The notes below the pieces were generated by a model, which was given only the letters and a program-made list of their open reading frames with translations, was not told the DNA's origin and ran no database searches. Made by a program: the position numbers and the translations under genes. From Deltaproteobacteria bacterium (GTDB taxonomy: Bacteria > Desulfobacterota > Dissulfuribacteria > Dissulfuribacterales > UBA3076), in contig JAUXDR010000007.1 in NCBI GenBank assembly GCA_030618205.1, forward strand, positions 1-13,788: a stretch of DNA of 13,788 nucleotides, written 5' to 3'. Shown in pieces: positions 6,559 to 13,767 of this stretch (positions within the stretch are counted from its first letter, which is position 1; every line of letters begins with the position of its first letter).

Positions 6559-6711
6559 ATGGCAAAATCTAATTACCAGTTCAAAAAACGTCAGAAAGAA
6601 TTGGACAAGAAAAAAAAGAGAGAGGAAAAAAGGCAGCGCAAGCTGGAAAATAAGGCGGTTGAAACCGATGAAAGTGAAAAAGACCCGACCCCTTCAACGG
6701 AGGACCGGTAA
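6559..6711 (+). CDS. Small, highly charged basic protein of unknown function
   Basis: A 50-residue frame starting MAKSNYQFKKRQKELDK, with AGGAAGGA as Shine-Dalgarno at good spacing before ATG 6559. Residues 8-32 are almost entirely Lys, Arg and Glu and should form one long charged helix. The tail is acidic and Ser/Thr/Pro-rich. I recall short proteins with the same MAKxNYxFxKRQ(K/R)ELxKKKKxEEKRQRK pattern in many Proteobacteria, always annotated as hypothetical, so it is probably a real gene. The composition suggests RNA or ribosome contact, but this is a guess. A longer frame open from 6397 is rejected, because it would run through the preceding terminator. Confidence 0.7.
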   Translation: MAKSNYQFKKRQKELDKKKKREEKRQRKLENKAVETDESEKDPTPSTEDR

Positions 6712-6793
6712 GCATAGGGACCGACCAGCTGAAGTGTACCCCATTGTCAAGACAAAAAAACTTTGATCTCCATTCTCTAGCAAACGCCCTGGA

Positions 6794-7777
6794 CTAAGTG
6801 GACTTTTTTCTATCACGTCGGCTAAGAGATTTGGCAACTGCAGAAGGTGATACACCAAGTTGACGGCCTGTCTCAGTAAGCGAAAGCCCATATTCTTCTA
6901 CAAGCCTCTCAGCTAATTGTGACCTGACCATCGAAACATTATGCCGCCTGCTTCCTGATTTTAGTGCCTTGACGCTAACATTCTCCTTTTTACACACTTC
7001 CTTAACCAACACCACAGCCTGTTGCAAACGCTCCATGGCGGAGAACTGCTTTTTTCTCCTTTTATCTGATTGTTGGATAAGCTGTTCTACAAATTCACCT
7101 TTGCCCAAAATCCGCTCGTCTGACTTTTCACGCACTCCAAGCCGACGCATCGCCTTGACCGCTGACCAGCCCCCATAGGATCTTATCAGACCGCCTCCAA
7201 CCAAATCAGAACGATGACCCTGATCAATACCGTCTTTCACAAACCGGCGATATGTTTTTTTTGCCTCACTTTCCTTCTTCCCAAACCATTTAAGTACATA
7301 ATTCCGATCCTGCCAGTCGCCTTTTATTCTGCCCATCAACACCGAATGACCACACCAGCGATATCGGTCCAACTTGGCAAGAGATTCCACCAGCTTCGCT
7401 CGCAATGGATTCAGATGAATATATCTGACCAGTTCCTTGAAATATGGACCTTCCTCACATGCGATAGATTTGTAACGATCCTGAAATAGATGTCCATGCC
7501 TGTGGTGACGGCGGTTATAGGAAACAGCATAGCCGGATAAAAGCCGTCGCATATACCTGGATAAACCAGATGGGCCGCTACGCAAAAGTATGTGCGCATG
7601 GTTGCTCATCAGCGCCCAGGCATAAACAACCGTTCCGGTTTCCGAAGCGATCGTTCCCATGCGAGAGACAAAATTTTGCCTGTCTTGATCATCAGTTACG
7701 ATCTTTCTTCGTTCAATGCCCCTGACAATGACATGATGTAGGGTTCCTGGTATATCCAGCCTGGGTTGTCTTGGCAT
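6794..7777 (-). CDS. REP-associated tyrosine transposase (RAYT, Y1/HUH family)
   Basis: A 327-residue Y1-type transposase. It begins MPRQPRLDIPGTLHHVIVRG, the usual RAYT opening, and has the metal-binding HUH motif as His60-Ala-His62 (MSNHAHILL). The likely catalytic tyrosine is Tyr119 in RYIHLNPLRA. A long C-terminal extension ends in a helix-turn-helix-like segment (about 275-325, SLTETGRQLGVSPSAVAKSLSRRD) resembling the DnaA C-terminal fold seen in long RAYTs. The start is set by AGAGGT six bases before the ATG. RAYTs cleave single-stranded DNA at palindromic REP hairpins and are thought to spread them. The REP-type hairpins at 3214-3276 are candidate substrates, but none abuts this gene. 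All motifs are intact, so it is probably functional. Confidence 0.9.
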   Translation of the reverse strand: MPRQPRLDIPGTLHHVIVRGIERRKIVTDDQDRQNFVSRMGTIASETGTVVYAWALMSNHAHILLRSGPSGLSRYMRRLLSGYAVSYNRRHHRHGHLFQDRYKSIACEEGPYFKELVRYIHLNPLRAKLVESLAKLDRYRWCGHSVLMGRIKGDWQDRNYVLKWFGKKESEAKKTYRRFVKDGIDQGHRSDLVGGGLIRSYGGWSAVKAMRRLGVREKSDERILGKGEFVEQLIQQSDKRRKKQFSAMERLQQAVVLVKEVCKKENVSVKALKSGSRRHNVSMVRSQLAERLVEEYGLSLTETGRQLGVSPSAVAKSLSRRDRKKST

Positions 7778-7892
7778 GACTTACCTCTTTCGTGTATGAC
7801 TTCTGTCATCCATAACAGAATATGTCTAATTAGTAAAGGACGTCCCTCTCATCCGTCCATCCTTTTTTGTTCTCTTTATTCTTTTTTGCTAA

Positions 7893-8117
7893 TGCACATT
7901 CAGTGAAAAAGGGGGAGAGCGTCTCTATATTCAAGTCGCATATCTCATCACTGACGACAAGGTCAAGGAGAGAGAATTCGGCAAGTTACTGGCCATCCCT
8001 GATAATTTCCCTAAAATTGTCATATCAATGGACGAGGTGGCAGGCGGCAGCTATCAGGGCATCCAGCATTTGCACATCGAAGATTTCCTCATATCTATCA
8101 CTGGAACCACGGAGTAA
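7893..8117 (+). pseudogene. C-terminal remnant of an AAA/DUF4143-type ATPase
   Basis: In the frame ending at TAA 8115-8117 the sequence reads about 74 codons, including ERLYIQVAYLITDDKVKERE, then FGKLLAIPDNFPKIVISMDE and GIQHLHIEDFL. This matches the typical C-terminus of the large ATP-binding family with an AAA_14 domain and DUF4143. In-frame stop TAA at 7890-7892 closes it on the left and no start codon or ribosome site is present. About five-sixths of the gene, including the ATPase domain, is missing. Those proteins are common in mobile or accessory DNA. No frameshift is seen within what remains. Confidence 0.72.
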
Positions 8118-8330
8118 AGGCTATAATAACGAAATCCCTGTGATGGATGTTATAAACTCAATAAAATCAAATGGTTACATTATAAATTCAGTTTATACTA
8201 TACCACAATAGCTTAGATTTCTATCCGTTTTTCTTGCCTGAGATTATTCTTCTTGTCAATCCATTTGTATTACATAAAGCCTTGCTACTCAATTATTATC
8301 GCATTGGGGCATGGCAAGAGCGAAACGGCA
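8118..8330. other. AT-rich gap without recognisable gene
   Basis: Together with 7778-7892 this makes an intergenic zone around the ATPase remnant. It is AT-rich, with many stops in all frames and no convincing ribosome site, tRNA or long hairpin. It lies where the body of ackA should be, so it probably reflects DNA brought in or scrambled by the event that truncated ackA. I recognise no acetate kinase sequence in it. Confidence 0.5.
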
Positions 8331-8468
8331 TTACATACTGTGTGTGAGAATGCTGCTCTCTTCACCGATTTTTTCAGCCAGACCTCCTGCCAGTATCTTA
8401 CGGTCTTCCACATCGAACAATTCATACTTGATGGATGAACTCCCTGTGTTGATGACGAGTATTTTCAT
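8331..8468 (-). pseudogene. ackA: Truncated acetate kinase, N-terminal 45 codons only
   Basis: From ATG 8468 the frame reads [20 protein letters not shown], continuing through [11 protein letters not shown] to TAA 8333-8331. This is the start of AckA, including the phosphate-binding NTGSSSxK loop. Intact AckA is about 400 residues; here it ends after 45. Its ATG overlaps the pta stop as ATGA, the normal pta-ackA coupling, so the join with pta is ancestral and the loss is at the 3' side. No later part of AckA was recognised downstream. A second, shorter piece of ackA lies at 11387-11475. The fragment cannot make an active kinase. If the cell forms acetate by this route, it needs another ackA or an ADP-forming acetyl-CoA synthetase elsewhere. 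Confidence 0.85.
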
Positions 8469-10573
8469 AACAACCCTTTTTCTGATTGCGCCTGGATTGC
8501 TGTAATCGCAACAGTGTTCACTATATCCGGGACTGTGCATCCACGGCTCAGATCATTCACAGGATGTTTTAGCCCCTGAAGAATAGGACCGATAGCTACT
8601 GCTCCTGCTGACCTTTGAACTGCCTTGTATGTGTTATTGCCTGTATTCAGATCAGGAAAGATAAACGTGGTGGCCTTTCCTGCAACATCGCTCTCAGGCA
8701 ACTTGGTCTTGGCAACCGAGGAATCAACGGCGGCGTCATACTGAATAGGTCCTTCGATTTTCAGGCCTGGGAAGGATTCCTGGGCCTTTTCTTTTGCAAT
8801 CCTGGTTGCTTCACGGACCTTATCCACATCCGTTCCCTTGCCTGACTCTCCGGTAGAGTATGAAAGCATGGCAACAACCGGATCAATGCCAAAGGTCTTT
8901 GCGGTTTGTGCGGAGCTGAGGGCAATCTCAGCCAGTTGGTCGGCATCTGGATCGGGATTAATTGCACAGTCCCCATAGACAAGCACCCTGTCCTCCAGGC
9001 ACATCAGGAATACGCTCGAAACAATGGAAAAGTCTGGCTTTGTCTTGATGATTTGAAGTGCGGGGCGGATCGTTGCCGCAGTACTGTGGACCGCGCCGGA
9101 GACCATTGCATCGGCATGCCCCTTATAGACCATCATGGTTGCGAAATAGTTTACATCCTTCATAATATCACGTGCGTATTCCTCTGGAATCCCCTTGTGT
9201 TTCCTTAAATCAAAATAGGTCTTCACATACTCATCAAATAACCCGGATTTCAGAGGATTGATGATATTTGCGAGGTTCATCCTCAGCCCCAGTTGCGCGA
9301 TCTTCCCACGGATCAGATCTTCATTGCCGAGAAGAGTGATATCCACCACTTCCCTATAAAGCAGTGTCTCGGCAGCCCGCAAGATTCTCTCGTCCTCGCC
9401 CTCTGGTAAGACCACGTGTTGCTTGTTTGCCCTGGCCCTTTGCAGCAACTCATATTCGAACATCTTCGGGGTGATGATGGTGGTGTGAGTTGTAACGACC
9501 TTTTCCTCCAACTGCTTTGTATCCACGCTTTTTTCAAAGACCGCCAGGGCCTGCGTTATCTTCCGGTCATCATCCGGTGAAATTGTGGCGTGGATCTTGT
9601 TGACATTTGTTGCTGTTGGGAAGGTGTTCTCTTTGACGCTGAGAATGGGCACCATCAGGGGAAATCCTTTGATGAAATCCCATATTGGCTTTTCCGGTTT
9701 CAAGCCACCGGTCAATACGATCCCGGAGATGTTTTGCTCGGACGCGGACGAAACAGCAGCCAGGCAGGCCACGATTACGTCCGCCCTGTCTCCGGGAGTA
9801 ATAATCAGTGAACCATATTCTATCCTTGTCAAAAAGTTATGCAGTTGCATCGCCGCAATCGTAAAGTTGTGCACGTGCCGGTTCAACTGTTCTTCCCCGT
9901 ATAACACCTCCGCGCCTAAAAGCTTCGCAATCTCGCCCACTGCGGGGTTCCCAAGAGACGGTTCATCCGGCATGGCGTAAAACAACTGTTCTCCGGTCAA
10001 GTCCTTTTCTTTCAGGAGCTTGATAATTGCCTCTCCATCCTTTGGCTCCGTGCGGTTAATAATTGTGGCAATTGTGTGGCATTTTTTTCCACTCAGGGAT
10101 TTAAGAGCCATTTCGACGGATCGGACTATATCATCCGTGCTCTTCAGGTGTGCGTTGGTCACCAATAAGACCGGGCATGACAGGTTTTTACTGATTTCTG
10201 CATTGATATCGAACTCAAATGCAGCCGCAGAACTCAAAAAGTCGGTGCCTTCGCATAACACAAAATCGCAACTATCACTTAATTGGTTATACTTATTGAT
10301 TATTCCCTCAATCAATTCAGTTTGCCTGCCTAGTGAAACAAGATTGTCGGCCTCTGTTCCGGTAAATCCATACATTTTATCGTACGGAATCCCCAGGTCA
10401 AAATATGAGGAGATAAGATTGATGTCATGATCCTGATCTTTGGTGTCCGAAATAATCGGGCGGAAAAAGCCAACCCTGTCAATTTTCCTGAGCAGCATCT
10501 CCATTACGCCCAGGATAATGGCTGATTTTCCGCTCCTTGCTTCAGTGGCCACGACATAAAGGTTATTTGACAT
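8465..10573 (-). CDS. pta: Phosphate acetyltransferase, long three-domain form
   Basis: Converts acetyl-CoA and phosphate to acetyl phosphate and CoA, linking carbon flux to acetate formation or use. The 702-residue protein is the long form known from E. coli. An N-terminal CobB/dethiobiotin-synthase-like P-loop domain has the GKS site at residues 15-17 (EARSGKS). A DRTGG domain follows in the middle, then the catalytic PTA/PTB domain from about residue 378 ([20 protein letters not shown]), including [19 protein letters not shown]. The start ATG has TAGGAGG at close spacing. In the long form the N-terminal regions are regulatory and aid oligomerisation. It stands downstream of a membrane-protein gene and a heptamer repeat, and its stop codon overlaps the truncated ackA. 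Confidence 0.95.
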   Translation of the reverse strand: MSNNLYVVATEARSGKSAIILGVMEMLLRKIDRVGFFRPIISDTKDQDHDINLISSYFDLGIPYDKMYGFTGTEADNLVSLGRQTELIEGIINKYNQLSDSCDFVLCEGTDFLSSAAAFEFDINAEISKNLSCPVLLVTNAHLKSTDDIVRSVEMALKSLSGKKCHTIATIINRTEPKDGEAIIKLLKEKDLTGEQLFYAMPDEPSLGNPAVGEIAKLLGAEVLYGEEQLNRHVHNFTIAAMQLHNFLTRIEYGSLIITPGDRADVIVACLAAVSSASEQNISGIVLTGGLKPEKPIWDFIKGFPLMVPILSVKENTFPTATNVNKIHATISPDDDRKITQALAVFEKSVDTKQLEEKVVTTHTTIITPKMFEYELLQRARANKQHVVLPEGEDERILRAAETLLYREVVDITLLGNEDLIRGKIAQLGLRMNLANIINPLKSGLFDEYVKTYFDLRKHKGIPEEYARDIMKDVNYFATMMVYKGHADAMVSGAVHSTAATIRPALQIIKTKPDFSIVSSVFLMCLEDRVLVYGDCAINPDPDADQLAEIALSSAQTAKTFGIDPVVAMLSYSTGESGKGTDVDKVREATRIAKEKAQESFPGLKIEGPIQYDAAVDSSVAKTKLPESDVAGKATTFIFPDLNTGNNTYKAVQRSAGAVAIGPILQGLKHPVNDLSRGCTVPDIVNTVAITAIQAQSEKGLL

Positions 10574-10598
10574 GGTAGCCTCCTACTTACCGGGTAGT

Positions 10599-10691
10599 TA
10601 TTCAACATCGAACCAGATTAAAGACGAACGTCGAACATCGAACGTCCAACGTCGAATAAAAAACAAACATCCAATACCGAACATTCAACAG
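10599..10691. repeat. Heptanucleotide repeat block between pta and the membrane-protein gene
   Basis: This 93-bp stretch reads in 7-base steps such as GTCGAAC, ATCGAAC, GTCCAAC and GTCGAAT, followed by looser CAATACC, GAACATT and CAACAGC units. Its 25-base core (10626-10650) differs at one position from each of the two inverted copies in the pyrB-pyrC gap. It fills nearly all of the space between the two genes and would be transcribed into the pta leader. Confidence 0.75.
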
Positions 10692-10695
10692 CTAT

Positions 10696-11199
10696 TTATG
10701 GTTCTCTGTGATCGCCAAAAAACATATGCAGGACTTCATCCCTTCCTATCACTCGAACAAGCTCGCGGAAAGCTGAATAGAAAAAGAAAAGAACTAAAAG
10801 CCAAATCTGAATCGCCCAGAATCGGGGCCATACAACCTCTCCCCATAAATGCTGATTCGCGGCAAGCACGCTTCCGTACTCTGTAAGGAACGGAAACAAA
10901 TGTTCAACATATCGAAATAAAAATACCGCAAGGATATATATGAAGGTTTTCCACACTGCGTTATAGATCAATGGTTTATCCGGAAATTTGTTAATGAACG
11001 GCAGCTTGTCAGTGATCAACACAACCTTTCCCATGACCAACGCCGCTATCGAAGCCCCCACAAAACTGGAGAACTCAATACCATGCACCTTGAGCATAAG
11101 TCCATTTGTCAACATAATGACGTTAAACGAAACAAGAAAGAATATCGTCGGAGGCAGCACATGGAAGAACTCGCGTTTTAATCTCGTAAAGATCTTCAT
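10696..11199 (-). CDS. Four-helix membrane protein of unknown function
   Basis: A 167-residue protein with a basic N-terminus (MKIFTRLKRE) and four hydrophobic segments, about 15-36, 45-63, 82-103 and 124-145, so both ends are predicted to be cytoplasmic. There is no cleavable signal peptide and no motif that I recognise. Notable charged or aromatic patches are DKLPFINKFPDKPLIYN between helices 2 and 3, and the C-terminal RELVRVIGRDEVLHMFFGD. AGG eight to ten bases before ATG 11199 is only a modest ribosome site. It lies upstream of pta in the same direction, separated by a repeat block, and downstream of gap. A role in acetate or central-carbon metabolism is possible from position only. Confidence 0.75.
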   Translation of the reverse strand: MKIFTRLKREFFHVLPPTIFFLVSFNVIMLTNGLMLKVHGIEFSSFVGASIAALVMGKVVLITDKLPFINKFPDKPLIYNAVWKTFIYILAVFLFRYVEHLFPFLTEYGSVLAANQHLWGEVVWPRFWAIQIWLLVLFFFYSAFRELVRVIGRDEVLHMFFGDHREP

Positions 11200-11233
11200 A
11201 ATTTTGGACCTGTGTGGTTAAGAAACTACTCAA

Positions 11234-11337
11234 AATTAATCACGAAAACACGAAACAAGACATAAAAAAAGCAGTTCATCAGTCAATCCAGAGGCTTCCC
11301 CTTCATGTTTTCAATCTTTCGTGCTTTCGTGATAATT
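11234..11337. repeat. 104-bp palindromic repeat with CACGAAA arms
   Basis: The left arm (11234-11255) contains ATCACGAAAACACGAAA. The right arm (11317-11337) is its near-perfect inverse, reading AATTATCACGAAAGCACGAAA on the other strand in two parts. The arms enclose about 60 bp with no coding capacity. It looks like a small non-autonomous palindromic element, distinct in sequence from the REP-type element at 3183-3316 and from the heptamer blocks. It sits between the membrane-protein gene and an ackA remnant. Confidence 0.55.
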
Positions 11338-11386
11338 CTTTTCTTTTTCATATGTTGCGCAATCTGACGTGTAACCGTACAGGTCG

Positions 11387-11475
11387 GATTTTTTCAGCCA
11401 TGCCTCCTGCCAGTATCTTACGATATTCCACGTCGAACAATTCGTACTTGATAGATGAGCTCCCTGTGTTGATGA
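11387..11475 (-). pseudogene. ackA: Second acetate kinase remnant, truncated at both ends
   Basis: About 29 codons read [19 protein letters not shown] and then ILAGGMAEKI, equivalent to residues 6-35 of AckA. The start codon is replaced by unrelated sequence containing an in-frame TAG just upstream, and the match stops abruptly after EKI. At DNA level it aligns with 8367-8455 at 81 of 89 positions. Five of the eight differences are silent, and the rest change Asp to Tyr and Leu to Met. It begins 22 bases after the gap stop codon and lacks a usable start, so it is not expressed as a protein. Confidence 0.8.
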
Positions 11476-11497
11476 ATGGCCGCGAAGGCTACCTCTT

Positions 11498-12508
11498 TTA
11501 CAGGCCTTTTTCCGCCATATAGGCCGCCAGGTCTACCACCCGGCAGGAATAGCCCCATTCATTATCATACCATGTGACGACCTTGGCCATATTCTCCTTT
11601 AGTACCTGGGTAAATGCCATGTCCACAATCGATGAGTGGGGGTCCCCTTTAAAGTCCATGGATACCAACTGCTCATCCTCGCAAGCCATGATGCCGGCAA
11701 GTTCGTTTTCAGAGGCAATTCGAAGCGCAGCCCGCAATGATTCGGTGTCGGCAGGCTTCTTGAGCAGTGCTACAAAGTCGACTACCGAAACTGTCGGTGT
11801 GGGTACGCGAAGTGAGTATCCGTCAAAACAGCCTTCCAGTTCAGGGATGACAAGAGAAACAGCCTTGGCGGCGCCGGTTGTAGTGGGAATAATGTTCTGG
11901 GCAGCGGCCCTGGCCCGTCTCGGGTCTTTATGGGCAAGGTCCAAGAGGCGCTGATCACCAGTGTATGAATGCACAGTGGTCATCATGGCTTTTTCAATAC
12001 CGAAAGTCCGATGAACGATCAGCGCCGGCGGTGCCAGGCAATTGGTCGTGCAGGACGCATTCGAGATAATATGGTGTTCTTCAGGCTGATAATTTTCATG
12101 GTTGATGCCCATGACTATGGTGATGTCTTCATCCTTTGCAGGGGCGCAGATGATAACCTTCTTGGCTCCGGCTTCCATATGGGCTGATGCCGTGGAAGCG
12201 GTCCTGAAAAGCCCGGTGCTTTCCACCACGATGTCTACTCCTTCATCATCCCATGGGATGGCGGCAGGGTCACGCAGGGAATAACTGTGGATGCGGCGGC
12301 CGTTTATAATGAGGCAATCCTCGCCGGTTTTGACCTCGCCTTGAAACCTGCCGTAGTTAGTGTCGTATTTAAAGAGGTTGGCGTTTGTTTCAACGTCGAA
12401 AAGGTCATTGACCGCCACAACCTCGAGGTTTTGAGCATGTCTTTCCAGAACGGCCTTTAAAACCTGCCGGCCTATTCTTCCGAACCCGTTGATTCCTATG
12501 CGAACCAT
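11498..12508 (-). CDS. gap: Glyceraldehyde-3-phosphate dehydrogenase, type I
   Basis: Oxidises glyceraldehyde-3-phosphate with phosphate and NAD to 1,3-bisphosphoglycerate, and runs in reverse in gluconeogenesis. The 336-residue length is standard. It has the Rossmann motif [10 protein letters not shown] (5-14), VNDLFD at the nucleotide ribose site (Asn34-Asp35, typical of NAD enzymes), catalytic Cys153 in [12 protein letters not shown], His180 in [10 protein letters not shown], and the C-terminal [12 protein letters not shown]. The Shine-Dalgarno AAAGGAGGTGA before ATG 12508 is almost a perfect match to the 16S end, suggesting high expression. It is 15 bp downstream of a GAF-domain gene and third in a cluster headed by KDPG aldolase, which yields the substrate of this enzyme. 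NYGRF near residue 51 replaces the more usual VHGRF, a minor variant. Confidence 0.96.
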   Translation of the reverse strand: MVRIGINGFGRIGRQVLKAVLERHAQNLEVVAVNDLFDVETNANLFKYDTNYGRFQGEVKTGEDCLIINGRRIHSYSLRDPAAIPWDDEGVDIVVESTGLFRTASTASAHMEAGAKKVIICAPAKDEDITIVMGINHENYQPEEHHIISNASCTTNCLAPPALIVHRTFGIEKAMMTTVHSYTGDQRLLDLAHKDPRRARAAAQNIIPTTTGAAKAVSLVIPELEGCFDGYSLRVPTPTVSVVDFVALLKKPADTESLRAALRIASENELAGIMACEDEQLVSMDFKGDPHSSIVDMAFTQVLKENMAKVVTWYDNEWGYSCRVVDLAAYMAEKGL

Positions 12509-12523
12509 AGGTCACCTCCTTTC

Positions 12524-13087
12524 TTAATTGTCGTCTATTCGGTACTCATGTTCGATAAGCAGATCATAATCCCTTTGCAGGGCCTGGTGAAGCCTTGCGT
12601 TTTCCAGTGCAATGGCGCTCAGGTTTGCCACCGCTTCCATAAACTTCATTTCATCTTTATCAAATTCCCTTTCTTCCGCCGAATAGACTCTCAGCACGCC
12701 AATGGCTTTATTTTCTACCATCAGCGGGACCACCAGGACCGATTTTATTCCCTCAGCCATGGCCTTTTCATTATACTGGAAATCTTTGTCTGTCTGCGCA
12801 TTTTTGAGCCAGATTGTTTTTCCGCTAAGGGCATTTTTATCCAGACCGCTTTCCTCAACCAGGATAGGGCCTTTGCGGATATAACTATCCGATAGTCCGC
12901 AGTATGCTCCCATCAGCAGCTTTTTCTTTCGTGACTCGAGGACCCTCAGGGAGCAGGCCTTGACCTTCATGGCCTTTGCAACACAAGACACTATTTCCTC
13001 AAGTACCTGAGAAGTTTTCAATGAGGCATTGACAACCTTTGCCACCTCATAAAACGAAGTGAAATAATCACGTTTCTCTCCAGTCAT
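12524..13087 (-). CDS. Stand-alone GAF-domain protein
   Basis: A 187-residue soluble protein consisting of one GAF domain (about residues 17-165), with the typical core ASLKTSQVLEEIVSCVAKAM, an IKSVLVVPL strand, and the closing helix EAVANLSAIALENARLHQAL. A short charged tail follows. There is no kinase, cyclase, phosphodiesterase or DNA-binding domain, so it is a sensor or regulatory module without an output domain of its own. GAF domains bind small ligands such as cyclic nucleotides or 2-oxo acids; the ligand here is unknown. The start is set by GGAGGTGA before ATG 13087. It lies between eda (41 bp) and gap (15 bp), so it is surely co-transcribed with them. It may sense a metabolite of that pathway, but this is inference. 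Confidence 0.85.
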   Translation of the reverse strand: MTGEKRDYFTSFYEVAKVVNASLKTSQVLEEIVSCVAKAMKVKACSLRVLESRKKKLLMGAYCGLSDSYIRKGPILVEESGLDKNALSGKTIWLKNAQTDKDFQYNEKAMAEGIKSVLVVPLMVENKAIGVLRVYSAEEREFDKDEMKFMEAVANLSAIALENARLHQALQRDYDLLIEHEYRIDDN

Positions 13088-13128
13088 AGTTCACCTCCAT
13101 AAAATAAATTGTTAATAAATGACATGCT

Positions 13129-13767
13129 TTACCTTACCGCTTCTTTGGCCAGTGCCGTGATCTCATCCCAGCGTCCATTCTCAACAGCATCAGGGGGCAC
13201 CAGCCAGGAGCCGCCAACGCACATAACATTGGGCAGGGCCAGGTAATCATCGCAGGTTTCCGGCCTGACCCCCCCGGTGGGGCAGAATCTGATGGCCGGG
13301 AACGGACCGGCAAAGGCCTTCAGGGTCTTTACCCCGCCGGCAGCTTCGGCCGGGAAAAATTTGAAGTGCGTATAGCCCTTATCGATCCCTGTCATCAGTT
13401 CCGAGATAGTTGAAACACCGGGAATAAGGGCGATTCCTCCCCTGTTTGCAGCCTCAAGCAGTTCCGGCGTCAATCCGGGACTTATGGCAAACACAGCCCC
13501 GGCCTCTTCTACGGCCTTCAATTCTTCGGCATTGATGACAGTGCCGGCGCCTACTATGGCCTCAGGCACACTTTCACTGATCAGCCTGATGGCCTCGATC
13601 GCCACAGGGGTCCTCAGGGTAATTTCGAGAACCCTGACACCCCCGGCCACTAGGGCGCGGGCAAGCGGAACAGCGTGTTCCAGCTTGTGAATTACCATTA
13701 CAGGAACGACCGGCCCCTGGGCCATAATTTCCGCAGCATCGATTTTCCAGTTTCTCTTTTGTGGCAT
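13129..13767 (-). CDS. eda: KDPG/KHG aldolase
   Basis: Class I aldolase that cleaves 2-keto-3-deoxy-6-phosphogluconate to pyruvate and glyceraldehyde-3-phosphate (Entner-Doudoroff), and usually also 4-hydroxy-2-oxoglutarate. The 212 residues cover the whole TIM barrel. Glu49 in VLEITLRTP is the general acid/base. Lys136 in [12 protein letters not shown] forms the Schiff base. GAGTV (73-77), AISPG and FCPTGGV complete the active site. GGAG lies about 11 bases before ATG 13767, a rather long spacing. It is the first gene of a cluster with a GAF protein and gap, so both halves of the aldolase product are handled nearby. No edd (dehydratase) is seen, so it may serve uronate or 4-hydroxy-2-oxoglutarate breakdown instead. 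Confidence 0.94.
   Translation of the reverse strand: MPQKRNWKIDAAEIMAQGPVVPVMVIHKLEHAVPLARALVAGGVRVLEITLRTPVAIEAIRLISESVPEAIVGAGTVINAEELKAVEEAGAVFAISPGLTPELLEAANRGGIALIPGVSTISELMTGIDKGYTHFKFFPAEAAGGVKTLKAFAGPFPAIRFCPTGGVRPETCDDYLALPNVMCVGGSWLVPPDAVENGRWDEITALAKEAVR

Noticed and set aside
7867..8211. 114-residue plus-strand frame over the ATPase remnant
   Set aside because: A different frame of the same DNA gives clear DUF4143-family C-terminal sequence; this one gives none.
8118..8330. Remaining body of ackA after a frameshift
   Set aside because: No acetate kinase motif was found in any frame of this stretch, so truncation rather than frameshift is favoured.
9585..9980. 131-residue plus-strand frame inside pta
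   Set aside because: Antisense to the DRTGG part of pta and without family features.
10572..10886. 104-residue plus-strand frame across the heptamer block
   Set aside because: Made of repeat sequence and the antisense of the membrane-protein gene.
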